Source: Gordonia sp049847105 (GTDB lineage Bacteria > Actinomycetota > Actinomycetes > Mycobacteriales > Mycobacteriaceae). Taken from it: a stretch of 64,000 nt of DNA. The stretch is taken from NCBI RefSeq assembly GCF_049847105.1, contig NZ_JBNCNS010000003.1:310001-374000 (forward strand). The letters are read 5' to 3'. This document shows positions 41,487-50,407 of the stretch, piece after piece; within the stretch, counting starts at the first letter, position 1, and the number at the start of each line of letters is the position of its first letter. The position numbers and the translations under genes are program-made. The notes under the pieces were generated by a model that worked only from the letters and a program-made list of their open reading frames with translations, searched no databases and had not been told where the DNA came from.

Positions 41487-43301
41487 ATGTCCGTGACAGC
41501 AGCCGGCTTCCTTCAGTTGGCGTTGGTGATCATCGTGCTGGGCGCTCTGTACGTCCCCCTCGGGGATTACATGGCCCGGGTCTACGATTCGGATCGCCAC
41601 CTCCGAGGGGAACGGCTCCTCTACCGAATCGGCCGAATCGACCCGCGACGGCAACAGAGCTGGGTGGGATACGCCCTCGCGGTGCTGGGATTCTCGCTGA
41701 TCTCGTTCGTGTTTGTCTATGTTCTGCAACGGATTCAAGGAATTTTGCCCTGGTCGGATGGCAAATCGGGCGTCTCGCCGTCGATGGCCTTCAACACCGC
41801 GATCTCGTTCGTCACCAACACCAACTGGCAGTCCTATTCGCCCGAGGTGGTGATGAGCAATCTCACCCAGATGCTCGGTCTGGCGGTGCAGAACTTCCTG
41901 TCGGCGGCGGTCGGGATGGCCGTGGCGATCGCGCTCGTCCGTGGCATCGCCAATCGGCGCGGCACCGGCCAGATCGGCAATTTCTGGGTCGACCTGGTGC
42001 GCGGCACAGTCCGAATCCTGTTGCCACTGAGCATCATCGTCGCAATCATCCTCCTCACTCAGGGCGCGGTCCAATCACTGCGGACCGGCTTCGACTTCAC
42101 CACGCTGGACGGGCAGCGGGCGCACAGCATGCTCGGGCCGTTCGCATCGCAGGAAGCGATCAAGGAACTCGGGACCAATGGTGGTGGAACCCTGTCGGCC
42201 AACTCGGCGCATCCGTTCTCCAATCCGACACCGCTGTCCGATGTCGTGGAGATCCTTGCGCTGCTGGTGATTCCGGTGTGTCTGACCCGAACCTACGGCA
42301 CGATGATCGGGGACCGGCGCCAAGGTCACACCTTGCTGGGTGTGATGGCGACCATCTGGGCGGCGATGCTCACGGTCGTGTGGATCTTCGAATCACGTAC
42401 CAGTGGAGTTGCTTCGAACGCCGCGGGCGCGATGATGGAGGGCAAGGAGCAGCGATTCGGAATTCCGGCGTCAGCTTTGTGGGCCGTCTCGACCACGGGC
42501 ACCTCGACCGGCGCGGTGAACTCCGCGCACGACAGTTTCTCCGCGGCCGGTGGCGGTGCACTGCTCTGGAACATGTTGCTCGGCGAGGTTGCGCCCGGCG
42601 GAGTGGGGGCCGGACTGTACAGCATTCTGGTAATGGCGGTGATCACGGTGTTCGTCGGCGGCCTGCTCGTCGGGCGGTCCCCGGAGTTCATGGGTAAAAA
42701 GGTCGCGCAACACGAGATCACCTTGGCCGCGCTGTACGTCCTGGTGATGCCTGCGCTCGTTCTCTCCGGGACCGCGATCTCCGTTATCCTCGGATCCACC
42801 ACGGGATTCCAGGGCACCAGCGGTGATCCGGGCACCCCGGGGTCGATCCACGGGTTCAGCGAGGTTTTGTACGCGTACGCCTCGGCCGCGAACAACAACG
42901 GCAGCGCCTTCGGCGGATTGTCGGTGACCAGCGACTGGTTCCAGACATCCTTGGGTCTCGCGATGCTGTTGGGCCGCTTTCTGCCGATCATCTTCGTGCT
43001 GGCGCTGGCGGGACGGCTCGGGATGCAACGTCCGCGATCGCGGGACGGAGCGGTCGGTGATCGTGTCGTCGCGGCCGGTGGTCCGGTCGAGCCCGCCACC
43101 TCGACAGTCGGCGGAGGTGCGTCGACCCTGACCGCTGCTCGGTCCGAAACATTCACCGCACCAGCGCAGTCCGACGCATCGACGGTTCCGACCCACGGGC
43201 CGATGTTCGCCGTGCTGCTCCTCGGCACGATTCTGCTGGTCGCCGGACTCACCTTCTTCCCGGCAATTGCGCTGGGGCCGATTGCAGAGGCATTGTTGTG
43301 A
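41487..43301 (+). CDS. kdpA: KdpA, K+-binding channel subunit
   Basis: A 604-residue membrane protein, longer than the usual 550-570. It has the four-fold channel repeats: FNTAISFVTNTNWQSY, GTNGGGTLSANSAHPF, VSTTGTSTGAVNSAHDSF and SAANNNGSAFGGL, the selectivity-filter loops. A low-complexity segment of about 55 residues (514-568, RPRSRDGAVGDR to DASTVPTHG) is inserted before the last membrane segments. It imports K+ at high affinity, together with KdpB and KdpC. Overlaps kdpB by four bases. Confidence 0.95.
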   Translation: MSVTAAGFLQLALVIIVLGALYVPLGDYMARVYDSDRHLRGERLLYRIGRIDPRRQQSWVGYALAVLGFSLISFVFVYVLQRIQGILPWSDGKSGVSPSMAFNTAISFVTNTNWQSYSPEVVMSNLTQMLGLAVQNFLSAAVGMAVAIALVRGIANRRGTGQIGNFWVDLVRGTVRILLPLSIIVAIILLTQGAVQSLRTGFDFTTLDGQRAHSMLGPFASQEAIKELGTNGGGTLSANSAHPFSNPTPLSDVVEILALLVIPVCLTRTYGTMIGDRRQGHTLLGVMATIWAAMLTVVWIFESRTSGVASNAAGAMMEGKEQRFGIPASALWAVSTTGTSTGAVNSAHDSFSAAGGGALLWNMLLGEVAPGGVGAGLYSILVMAVITVFVGGLLVGRSPEFMGKKVAQHEITLAALYVLVMPALVLSGTAISVILGSTTGFQGTSGDPGTPGSIHGFSEVLYAYASAANNNGSAFGGLSVTSDWFQTSLGLAMLLGRFLPIIFVLALAGRLGMQRPRSRDGAVGDRVVAAGGPVEPATSTVGGGASTLTAARSETFTAPAQSDASTVPTHGPMFAVLLLGTILLVAGLTFFPAIALGPIAEALL

Positions 43302-45670
43302 ATCATCCTGTGGTGGAAAATGATCGGGACCCTTCGAGACGCTCGCAGGCTCGCTCCTCAGGGGGCGGGGGACGCTCGCAGGCTCGCTCCTCAGGGGACG
43401 GGCGGAGGCGCTCGGGGGCTCGGGCCTCGGAGAGTGGACGGCCGGATGGCGCGGCCAAGGAGAACGCGGGACACACAACAGAGATCGTGACGGCCGGAGC
43501 GTTCGATGTACGTCGGCTGATCGCGTCGATCCCGCAGGCCGTCCGGAAACTCACCCCTCGTGCCCAGGCTCGCAATCCGGTCATGTTCGTCGTCTATCTG
43601 GGCGCGATCGTGACGACCGCACTGGCGATCTGGCAGCCCAGCTGGTTCTCCTGGTCAGTGGCGGTGTGGCTCTGGTTCACTGTGGTGTTCGCCAACCTGG
43701 CCGAGGCGGTCGCCGAGGGACGCGGTCGGGCCCAGGCCGACAGCCTGCGGAAGGTCAAGCGCGACACCGTGGCCCGCCGGACCGGGGTGGACGGGTCCAT
43801 CACCGAGGTCTCGGGTAGCGCGTTGCGGATCGGCGATCTCATCGTCGTCGAGGCAGGTGAGGTGATCGCCGGTGACGGTGACGTCGTCGAGGGGATCGCC
43901 ACAGTCGACGAATCCGCCATCACCGGCGAATCCGCCCCGGTGGTGCGGGAATCCGGCGGGGACCGTTCTGCGGTGACCGGAGGCACCGTCGTGTTGTCGG
44001 ACCGGATCATCGTCAGGATCACCATGGCGCCCGGCGAGACCTTCGTCGATCGGATGATCGCGTTGGTGGAAGGGGCTTCCAGGAAGAAGACGCCGAACGA
44101 GATCGCGCTCGACATTCTGCTGACGAGTCTCACGATCATCTTTCTGCTCGCCGTCGTCGCGGTCGGTCCGATGCAGCAATATGCCGGGCAGTCGCCCGAT
44201 CCGATCAAGCTGATCGCGCTGCTGGTATGCCTGATCCCGACCACGATCGGGGCCCTGCTGTCGTCGATCGGGATCGCCGGTATGGACCGGTTGGTGCAGC
44301 GCAACGTGCTCGCCATGTCGGGACGGGCCGTGGAGGCGGCCGGCGACGTCGACACCCTGCTGATGGACAAGACCGGGACCATCACTTTCGGCAACAGGCG
44401 TGCGACCGACCTGATCGGTGCGCCCGGTGTGGAGGCAGCCGAACTCGCGGACGTTGCGTATCGGTGCAGTCTGGCCGACGACACACCAGAGGGCCGCAGC
44501 ATCGTCGACCTGTGCATCCGTGAGTACGGCATCGAGGCGCTCGACGGTTCGTCGGTGGCGGCCGCGGGCTCGCGTCAACATCCGGAATACGAGGCGGTGG
44601 CTTTCACCGCTGAGACCCGCATGAGCGGCATCGACGTGCCCGGACGTGGCGGCACGGTCGAGTACCGCAAGGGTGCTGCGGACGCCGTCGTGCGCTGGGT
44701 GCGGGGCAACGGCGGGACGGTTCCTGATTCGGTGCTCGAGGAGGTGGAGCTGGTGTCGTCGGCGGGCGCGACGCCCCTGGTGGTGGCAGTCCGCGGTGCT
44801 GTCGCGGAGAAACGCGTTGCTGTCGGCGGGGAACAGGTTGCTGTCGGCGGGGAACGGGTTGCTGTCGGCGGGGAACAGGTTGCTGTCGGCGAGAAATCGG
44901 TTGCTGTCGGCGGGGATGAGGGCGTGGCGCGCGTGCTCGGCGTGATCCGGTTGTCGGACGTGGTGAAGCCGGGGATGGCCGCGCGGTTCGCGCAGCTGCG
45001 TGCGATGGGCATCCGGACGGTGATGGTGACCGGCGACAACCCGCTGACCGCGCAGGCGATAGCGGCGGAGGCCGGCGTCGACGACTTCGTCGCGGAGGCG
45101 ACGCCGGAAGACAAGCTGGCACTCATCCGTACCGAACAGTCCGGCGGCCGCCTGGTGGCGATGACCGGGGACGGCACCAACGACGCTCCGGCGCTCGCCC
45201 AGGCCGACGTCGGGCTGGCGATGAACACCGGGACGTCGGCGGCGAAAGAGGCCGGCAACATGGTCGACCTCGACTCCGATCCGACCAAACTGATCGACGT
45301 CGTCGCGATCGGCAAGCAGCTGCTGATCACCCGTGGTGCGTTGACCACATTCTCGCTGGCCAACGACCTCGCCAAGTATTTCGCCATTCTGCCGGCGCTC
45401 TTCAGCGGCATCTATCCGCAACTGGATGCGCTCAACATCATGCGGTTGCATTCGGCTCAATCGGCGATAGTCTCGGCGGTCATCTTCAACGCGCTCATCA
45501 TCGTTGCCCTGATCCCGTTGTCGCTGCGCGGCGTCCGCTACCGCCCATCCTCGGCATCGAGGTTGCTGGGCCGCAATCTGCTCATCTACGGCGTCGGGGG
45601 AGTGATCACACCATTCCTCGGGATCTGGTTGATCGATCTCGTCGTGCGTCTTCTCCCGGGAATGGGGTAG
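43298..45670 (+). CDS. kdpB: KdpB, P-type ATPase subunit with repeat-derived extensions
   Basis: A 790-residue P-type ATPase; usual KdpB has about 680-700. The phosphorylation site is LLMDKTGTITFG with Asp near residue 357, TGES is present as ITGESAP, and MTGDGTNDAPALAQADVG is the hinge motif. Two extras explain the length. The N-terminal 50 residues (RRSQARSSGGG repeats) are encoded by a 33-bp tandem repeat. In the nucleotide-binding domain, VAVGGEQ is repeated five times from a 21-bp minisatellite. Both keep the frame. It drives K+ import by ATP hydrolysis with KdpA, C and F. Confidence 0.95.
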   Translation: MNHPVVENDRDPSRRSQARSSGGGGRSQARSSGDGRRRSGARASESGRPDGAAKENAGHTTEIVTAGAFDVRRLIASIPQAVRKLTPRAQARNPVMFVVYLGAIVTTALAIWQPSWFSWSVAVWLWFTVVFANLAEAVAEGRGRAQADSLRKVKRDTVARRTGVDGSITEVSGSALRIGDLIVVEAGEVIAGDGDVVEGIATVDESAITGESAPVVRESGGDRSAVTGGTVVLSDRIIVRITMAPGETFVDRMIALVEGASRKKTPNEIALDILLTSLTIIFLLAVVAVGPMQQYAGQSPDPIKLIALLVCLIPTTIGALLSSIGIAGMDRLVQRNVLAMSGRAVEAAGDVDTLLMDKTGTITFGNRRATDLIGAPGVEAAELADVAYRCSLADDTPEGRSIVDLCIREYGIEALDGSSVAAAGSRQHPEYEAVAFTAETRMSGIDVPGRGGTVEYRKGAADAVVRWVRGNGGTVPDSVLEEVELVSSAGATPLVVAVRGAVAEKRVAVGGEQVAVGGERVAVGGEQVAVGEKSVAVGGDEGVARVLGVIRLSDVVKPGMAARFAQLRAMGIRTVMVTGDNPLTAQAIAAEAGVDDFVAEATPEDKLALIRTEQSGGRLVAMTGDGTNDAPALAQADVGLAMNTGTSAAKEAGNMVDLDSDPTKLIDVVAIGKQLLITRGALTTFSLANDLAKYFAILPALFSGIYPQLDALNIMRLHSAQSAIVSAVIFNALIIVALIPLSLRGVRYRPSSASRLLGRNLLIYGVGGVITPFLGIWLIDLVVRLLPGMG
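43338..43430 (+). repeat. 33-bp tandem repeat in the kdpB 5' end
   Basis: GACGCTCGCAGGCTCGCTCC then TCAGGGG occurs at 43338 and 43371 and in diverged form near 43404. It resembles the dispersed 'CCTTCGAGACGCTCGC...CTCCTCAGG' elements of Gordonia-type genomes. Translated it gives RSQARSSGxG. Confidence 0.8.
44816..44920 (+). repeat. 21-bp minisatellite inside kdpB
   Basis: GTTGCTGTCGGCGGGGAACA+G is repeated five times (44816, 44837, 44858, 44879, 44900), the last two with changes. It encodes VAVGGEQ/ER/EK/DE. The same consensus is in 59931-60014. Confidence 0.9.
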
Positions 45671-45674
45671 TCCG

Positions 45675-46307
45675 GTGAAAACGGTCGTGTCAGGCCTCGC
45701 GCGCCAGTGTGTCGCGGCAGTCGGAGTGCTCCTTGCACTCACGGTGCTGCTCGGCGTCGCGTATCCGGCGGCGGTGTGGGCGGTTTCCCGCATCGGCGCA
45801 AGCTCCGCAGAGGGTTCTCAACTCGTCGATGCGCGCGGGTGCGCGGTCGGTTCGTCGTTGATCGGTATCGACCCACAGGTACCGCCCGGGCGGCCGGATC
45901 CGTATCTGCATGCGCGGGTGTTGGGCTCAGCCGACGACCCGATGGCGCCCGGGAATCCGGCCGCGTCGGCCGCGAGCAACAAGGGCCCGGGCAACGAGGA
46001 CCTGAAGGCATGGATCGATGCGAGGCGCAGCATCATCGCCCGACGCGAGGGCGTGGCCCCGTCGGCCGTGCCCGCGGACGCGGTGACCGGTTCCGGATCC
46101 GGCCTGGATCCCGACATCAGCGAGGCATATGCGACCTTGCAGGTGCCGCGGGTCGCGCGCCAGAACGGCATGTCCGAGCAGCATGTGAGGGCGGTCGTGG
46201 ACCAGAACACCAGTACACGGCAGTGGGGCTTCCTCGGTGAGTCCCGGGTCAACGTCGTGAAGGTCAACCTCGCGCTGGGCCTAACGGCACCGTCATGTCA
46301 CCGATGA
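45675..46307 (+). CDS. kdpC: KdpC, periplasmic-facing subunit
   Basis: A 210-residue protein with one N-terminal membrane helix (CVAAVGVLLALTVLLGVAYPAAVW) and the KdpC domain: SGSGLDPDISEAYATLQVPRVA and GFLGESRVNVVKVNLAL are the signature. It acts as a catalytic chaperone that raises ATP affinity of KdpB. GTG 45675 starts four bases after the kdpB stop. Confidence 0.93.
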   Translation: MKTVVSGLARQCVAAVGVLLALTVLLGVAYPAAVWAVSRIGASSAEGSQLVDARGCAVGSSLIGIDPQVPPGRPDPYLHARVLGSADDPMAPGNPAASAASNKGPGNEDLKAWIDARRSIIARREGVAPSAVPADAVTGSGSGLDPDISEAYATLQVPRVARQNGMSEQHVRAVVDQNTSTRQWGFLGESRVNVVKVNLALGLTAPSCHR

Positions 46308-46343
46308 CCCGCGATCCGGTCGCCGGCCGATACACTGGTCCAC

Positions 46344-48923
46344 ATGGCCGCGGCAGGTGATGCGCGGGGACGACTCGAGGTCTTCCTCGGTTGCGCTCCG
46401 GGCGTTGGCAAGACATTCGAGATGCTCGCCACCGCCCGTGGGCTCGTCGACGATGGCGCCGATGTCGTTGTCGCCGTGGTGGAGTCACACGGAAGGGCGG
46501 CCACCGCAGCGCTCGTAGAAGACTTCGAGGTCATCGGCCGGCGAGACGTGGAGTACCGGGGTACCGTCCTGGCGGAGATGGATCTGGACGCGGTCCTCGC
46601 CCGCAGGCCGCAGGTCGCACTGGTCGACGAACTCGCTCACACCAATGCGCCGGGAATGCGAAACGCGAAGCGCTGGAAGGATATCGAAGCACTCCGTGAC
46701 GCCGGTATCGATGTCCTCTCGACGATCAACATCCAACATCTCGAGAGTCTGAACGACGTCGTCGCGCAGATCACCGGGATCACCCAGCGTGAGACCGTGC
46801 CCGACGACGTCGTCCGGGCCGCGGATCAGATCGAACTCGTCGACATCGCACCGCAGGCTCTCCGGCAACGATTGATCGCCGGCAAGGTCTACCCGGGCGG
46901 GCGGATCGACGGTGCACTGTCGAACTACTTCCGGCAGGGGAACCTGACCGCCCTCCGTGAGCTCGCGCTCCTGTGGCTGGCCGACCAGGTGGACGACAAT
47001 CTGGCAGATTACCGTGCCGCGCATGCGATCACCGACACATGGGAAACCCGCGAGCGCGTGGCGGTCGCGATCACCGGGGGGCCGGAATCGTCGACGTTGT
47101 TGCGCCGCGCCAGCCGGATAGCCTCCCGGTCCAGCGCCGACCTGGTGGTCGTCCACGTGGTTCGTGGAGACGGGCTCGCCGATCATGCACCCGTCGACAT
47201 GGCCGCCCTCCGCGAGCTCGCCGCCGGGTTCGGTGCGAAGATCCACACCGTCGTCGGCGACGACATCCCGGCCACGCTGCTCGACTTCGCGCGCGGGCTG
47301 AACGCCACCCAGCTCGTCCTGGGTACGTCCCGACGACCACGGTGGCAGCGCATCCTGGACGAAGGTGTCGGTACCAGCGTGGTTCGCGAGAGCGGTCGCA
47401 TCGACGTGCACATGGTGACGCACGAGGAGACGCGTCGGCGCAACCGCCTCGACATCCGCGACACCCGTTTCCACCGCCCCCTGAGTTGGCTGGCCGCGGT
47501 CGTCGTCCCGGTCGTGGTGACCGGGATCCTCGTGTGGCTCGACCGCTGGCTCGGGTTCGCCAGCGAGTCGGCGCTGTTCTTCGTCGCGGTGCTGGCGGTG
47601 TCGCTGCTCGGTGGCATCGGGCCGGCGGCATTGTCGGCGGTGGTGTCGGGCCTGCTTCTCAACTATTTCTTCACCGACCCCCGCTTCACGTTCACGATCG
47701 ACGAGCCGGACAACCTGATCACCATCCTGGTGATGCTGATCATCGCGATCGCCGTTGCCGCACTGGTGGACTCGGCCGCGACACGACGTGTCCAGGCGCA
47801 GCGGGCCGGGCGGGACGCCGAGCTGCTGTCGCTGTTCTCCAGCGCGGTACTCGGCGGTGCTGACGTGCCCGGCCTGCTCGAACGGGTCCGCGAGACATAC
47901 GACCAGGAGGGGGTGGCGCTGATCCGCCGTCGGGACCGAGGAGTGATCGAGGTGGCCTCGGATGTCGGGGCGAACGCACCGGTCGTCGAGAATGATGCCG
48001 TGACGATCTGTCCGGTCCCCGGCGGGGAGTACGAACTGTGGTTGGCCGGGCCGAAACTGGGCGGTCGCGATCGGCGGGTGCTCACCACGGTCGCGACCCA
48101 GGCGGCCGGTGCCGTCCAACGACATCAGCTCGAGGCCGAGGCGGCCGAGGCCACCGCGATCGCACATGCCGACGAGTTGCGGCGTGCCCTGTTGTCGGCG
48201 GTGAGTCATGATCTGCGTACCCCGTTGGCGGCGGCGAAGGCCGCGGTCTCGAGTCTGCGCAGCACCGATGTCACCTTCAGCGTCGAGGACACCTCGGAAC
48301 TCCTCGCCACTGTCGAGGAATCGGTGGATCAACTGGCCGCGCTGGTCGGCAACCTGCTGGACTCCTCCCGACTCGCGGCGGGCGCGGTGCGGCCCGAACT
48401 GCATCGCACCTACCTGGCCGAGGTCGTGCACCGGGCGATGGCTGCCGTGTATCGGCGAGATCCGGACTCGCCGAATGTGGCCGTGGAACTCGAACACGCC
48501 TGGGCCTACACCGATGCCGGGCTACTCGAACGGGCCCTGGCCAACCTGATCGACAACGCGGTACGCCATGGCGGCGGTGAGGTGTCGGTGTCCGCGGGGA
48601 TCGGCAGCGCGAACGATTCGTCGGCGGAACCCACCCCACCCGGCGGAACCGGAGATGACGGGCCGCGGTGCGTCATCCGGGTCGTCGACCATGGTCCGGG
48701 CATCCCCGTCGACGAGCGTGCCCGGGTGTTCACCGCATTCCACCAGTACGGAGATCGGAACGGTGCGTCGTCGGGGGTCGGGCTCGGGCTGTCGGTGGCA
48801 CGCGGTTTCGTCACCGCGATCGGTGGAACCCTCGAGGCGGCCGAGACGCCCGGCGGAGGGACCACGATGGTGGTCTCGCTACCGATGTCGGACGATCGGA
48901 TCGATGTGGACGCGGCCCGATGA
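46344..48923 (+). CDS. kdpD: KdpD, K+-sensing histidine kinase
   Basis: An 859-residue kinase. The N-terminal KdpD domain has the Walker-A-like GCAPGVGKTF near residue 16 and LVDELAHTNAPG; a USP domain follows, with a possible c-di-AMP site (GTSRRPRWQRI). Four membrane segments lie near residues 385-480, then a GAF-like region. The kinase core has SHDLRTPLAAAKA with the phospho-His near 622, NLIDNAVRHGGG and GLGLSVARGF. It phosphorylates KdpE at low K+. It starts 36 bases after kdpC. Confidence 0.95.
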   Translation: MAAAGDARGRLEVFLGCAPGVGKTFEMLATARGLVDDGADVVVAVVESHGRAATAALVEDFEVIGRRDVEYRGTVLAEMDLDAVLARRPQVALVDELAHTNAPGMRNAKRWKDIEALRDAGIDVLSTINIQHLESLNDVVAQITGITQRETVPDDVVRAADQIELVDIAPQALRQRLIAGKVYPGGRIDGALSNYFRQGNLTALRELALLWLADQVDDNLADYRAAHAITDTWETRERVAVAITGGPESSTLLRRASRIASRSSADLVVVHVVRGDGLADHAPVDMAALRELAAGFGAKIHTVVGDDIPATLLDFARGLNATQLVLGTSRRPRWQRILDEGVGTSVVRESGRIDVHMVTHEETRRRNRLDIRDTRFHRPLSWLAAVVVPVVVTGILVWLDRWLGFASESALFFVAVLAVSLLGGIGPAALSAVVSGLLLNYFFTDPRFTFTIDEPDNLITILVMLIIAIAVAALVDSAATRRVQAQRAGRDAELLSLFSSAVLGGADVPGLLERVRETYDQEGVALIRRRDRGVIEVASDVGANAPVVENDAVTICPVPGGEYELWLAGPKLGGRDRRVLTTVATQAAGAVQRHQLEAEAAEATAIAHADELRRALLSAVSHDLRTPLAAAKAAVSSLRSTDVTFSVEDTSELLATVEESVDQLAALVGNLLDSSRLAAGAVRPELHRTYLAEVVHRAMAAVYRRDPDSPNVAVELEHAWAYTDAGLLERALANLIDNAVRHGGGEVSVSAGIGSANDSSAEPTPPGGTGDDGPRCVIRVVDHGPGIPVDERARVFTAFHQYGDRNGASSGVGLGLSVARGFVTAIGGTLEAAETPGGGTTMVVSLPMSDDRIDVDAAR

Positions 48924-49612
48924 ACGCGCACGTCCGGGTGCTGGTGGTCGACGACGAGCCACAACTGGTGCGCGCGTTGCGGATCAATCTGAACGCCCGG
49001 GGATTCGCGGTGACCACGGCGTCGAACGGAACCGACGCGCTGATGGCTGCCGCACGGACGGACCCGCAGGTCGTGGTCCTCGATCTGGGTCTGCCCGACC
49101 TCGACGGCCTGACCGTTCTGGAGGGCCTGCGAGGATGGACGAATGTTCCGGTGATCGTGCTCTCGGCCCGTACCGACGCAGCCGACAAGGTGGCCGCACT
49201 GGACGCCGGAGCAGACGATTACGTCACCAAACCCTTTGGCATGGAGGAGTTCCTGGCCCGCCTACGTGCGGCGGTGCGACGCGGTGCGGCCTCGGTGGAC
49301 GGTTCCGCGACCCCGGTGGTTGACGCCGGGGGGTTCGTCGTCGATCTGGCGGCGAAGTCGGTGACACGGGATGGTGCGGCGGTGCACCTGACACCGACCG
49401 AGTGGGGGATCATCGAGATCCTCGTGCGAAACGAAGGAAAGCTGGTGGGACAGAGGGAGATCCTGACGGCGGTATGGGGTCCGACGTATGTCACGCAGAC
49501 CAACTATCTCCGGGTCTATCTGGCCAGTCTGCGTCGCAAACTCGAGGACGACCCGACGAATCCGAAGCACCTCCTCACCGAATCGGGGATGGGGTACCGC
49601 TTCGTGCGGTGA
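48920..49612 (+). CDS. kdpE: KdpE, OmpR-type response regulator
   Basis: A 230-residue response regulator. The receiver has VVDDEPQ, phospho-Asp 55 in LDLGLPDLDG, LSARTD and YVTKPFG. The winged-helix domain has LTPTEWGIIEILVRNEGKLV and YLRVYLASLRRKLEDDP. It activates the kdp operon when phosphorylated by KdpD. Its ATG overlaps the kdpD stop (ATGA). Its 3' end overlaps the end of the convergent EutA-like gene by 38 bases. Confidence 0.95.
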   Translation: MNAHVRVLVVDDEPQLVRALRINLNARGFAVTTASNGTDALMAAARTDPQVVVLDLGLPDLDGLTVLEGLRGWTNVPVIVLSARTDAADKVAALDAGADDYVTKPFGMEEFLARLRAAVRRGAASVDGSATPVVDAGGFVVDLAAKSVTRDGAAVHLTPTEWGIIEILVRNEGKLVGQREILTAVWGPTYVTQTNYLRVYLASLRRKLEDDPTNPKHLLTESGMGYRFVR

Positions 49613-50342
49613 CGCCGGCATCGCGGAAGAGCCGGCCCAGCCCCTCGGCGTGGACCTGTCGATCGACCAGCCGGAGTGCCTGCCAGATGGTGACCTGATT
49701 GGCCGTCAGCACCGGTTTGCCGAGGTCGCTTTCCAGGTCGTCGATCCAACTTATCGTGTGTAATGCGGTGTCGGGCAGCAGGATCGCCTCCGCGTCGTCG
49801 GTGTCGACGGCTCGGGTCATCTCGAAAAGATTGTCCCCGTCGACCGAGCCGGCCTCGGTTGCCGTCTCGATGTCGTGCGCCGCCGCGGACACCACCGCGA
49901 CGCCCGCATCGGCGAGGAACGTGCTGAATCCGTCGGCGACGGCCGCCGGATAGGTCGCGGCCACGGCGACCGAGGTGACCCGAAGCTCCTGGCATGCGGC
50001 CGCGAACGCCAGCGAGGTCGAGGACACCGGCAGTCCGGTGGCATCGGAGATCTCGGCGACCTGCTCATGCGCCCCCGTCCAGCCGTACAGGAAGCTGCCG
50101 GAGGTGCAAGCCCACATCAGCGCATCCGGGTGGTGTTTCGCGGCCTGTCGCGCCCCGTCGAGAAGTCGATGCCCGGCCCCGACCGCTCGCATCGCCTCGA
50201 CCGTATGGTCGTCGGACTCGATGTCGGTGACGATCACCGGCAACGACGCCGCACCACCTAGAGCGCTCTCGGCGAGCGGGTAATCGTCCTCCGCGGCGTG
50301 TCCTGGATACAGCATGACGACTGTGGGCGTTCTGGTTGTCAC
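49575..50342 (-). CDS. Maleate isomerase/Asp-Glu-racemase-family protein, EutA-like
   Basis: A 255-residue paralogue of the protein at 39816. The first active-site Cys is in ALMWACTSGSFLYGW; the second position is changed, reading EAILLPDTALHTISWI, where the paralogue has FVSCTNLWT. GKPVLTANQVTIWQAL is shared. Loss of one of the two catalytic Cys suggests a decarboxylase-like or altered reaction (arylmalonate decarboxylase needs only one). GTG 50342 follows GGGAGGT. It is divergent from the amidase gene, with an operator palindrome between them, and its 3' end overlaps kdpE by 38 bases. Confidence 0.8.
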   Translation of the reverse strand: MTTRTPTVVMLYPGHAAEDDYPLAESALGGAASLPVIVTDIESDDHTVEAMRAVGAGHRLLDGARQAAKHHPDALMWACTSGSFLYGWTGAHEQVAEISDATGLPVSSTSLAFAAACQELRVTSVAVAATYPAAVADGFSTFLADAGVAVVSAAAHDIETATEAGSVDGDNLFEMTRAVDTDDAEAILLPDTALHTISWIDDLESDLGKPVLTANQVTIWQALRLVDRQVHAEGLGRLFRDAGVTARSGTPSPIR

Positions 50343-50358
50343 CCGTGCACCTCCCGAG

Positions 50359-50376
50359 TAGATTGTCAACAATCTA
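50359..50376. promoter_or_regulatory. GntR-type operator candidate, site B
   Basis: TAGATTGT-CA-ACAATCTA is a perfect palindrome with eight-base arms between the EutA-like gene and the amidase gene. The core ATTGT-NN-ACAAT is the same as at site A (39780). FCD-type GntR regulators bind such sequences; one is encoded at 52345. Confidence 0.7.
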
Positions 50377-50407
50377 CCAAGAACGCCGAGATGTGCCGAA
50401 GGAATTG

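Noticed and set aside
46485..48497. 670-codon - strand frame across kdpD
   Set aside because: Shadow of kdpD; the + frame has full kinase motifs.
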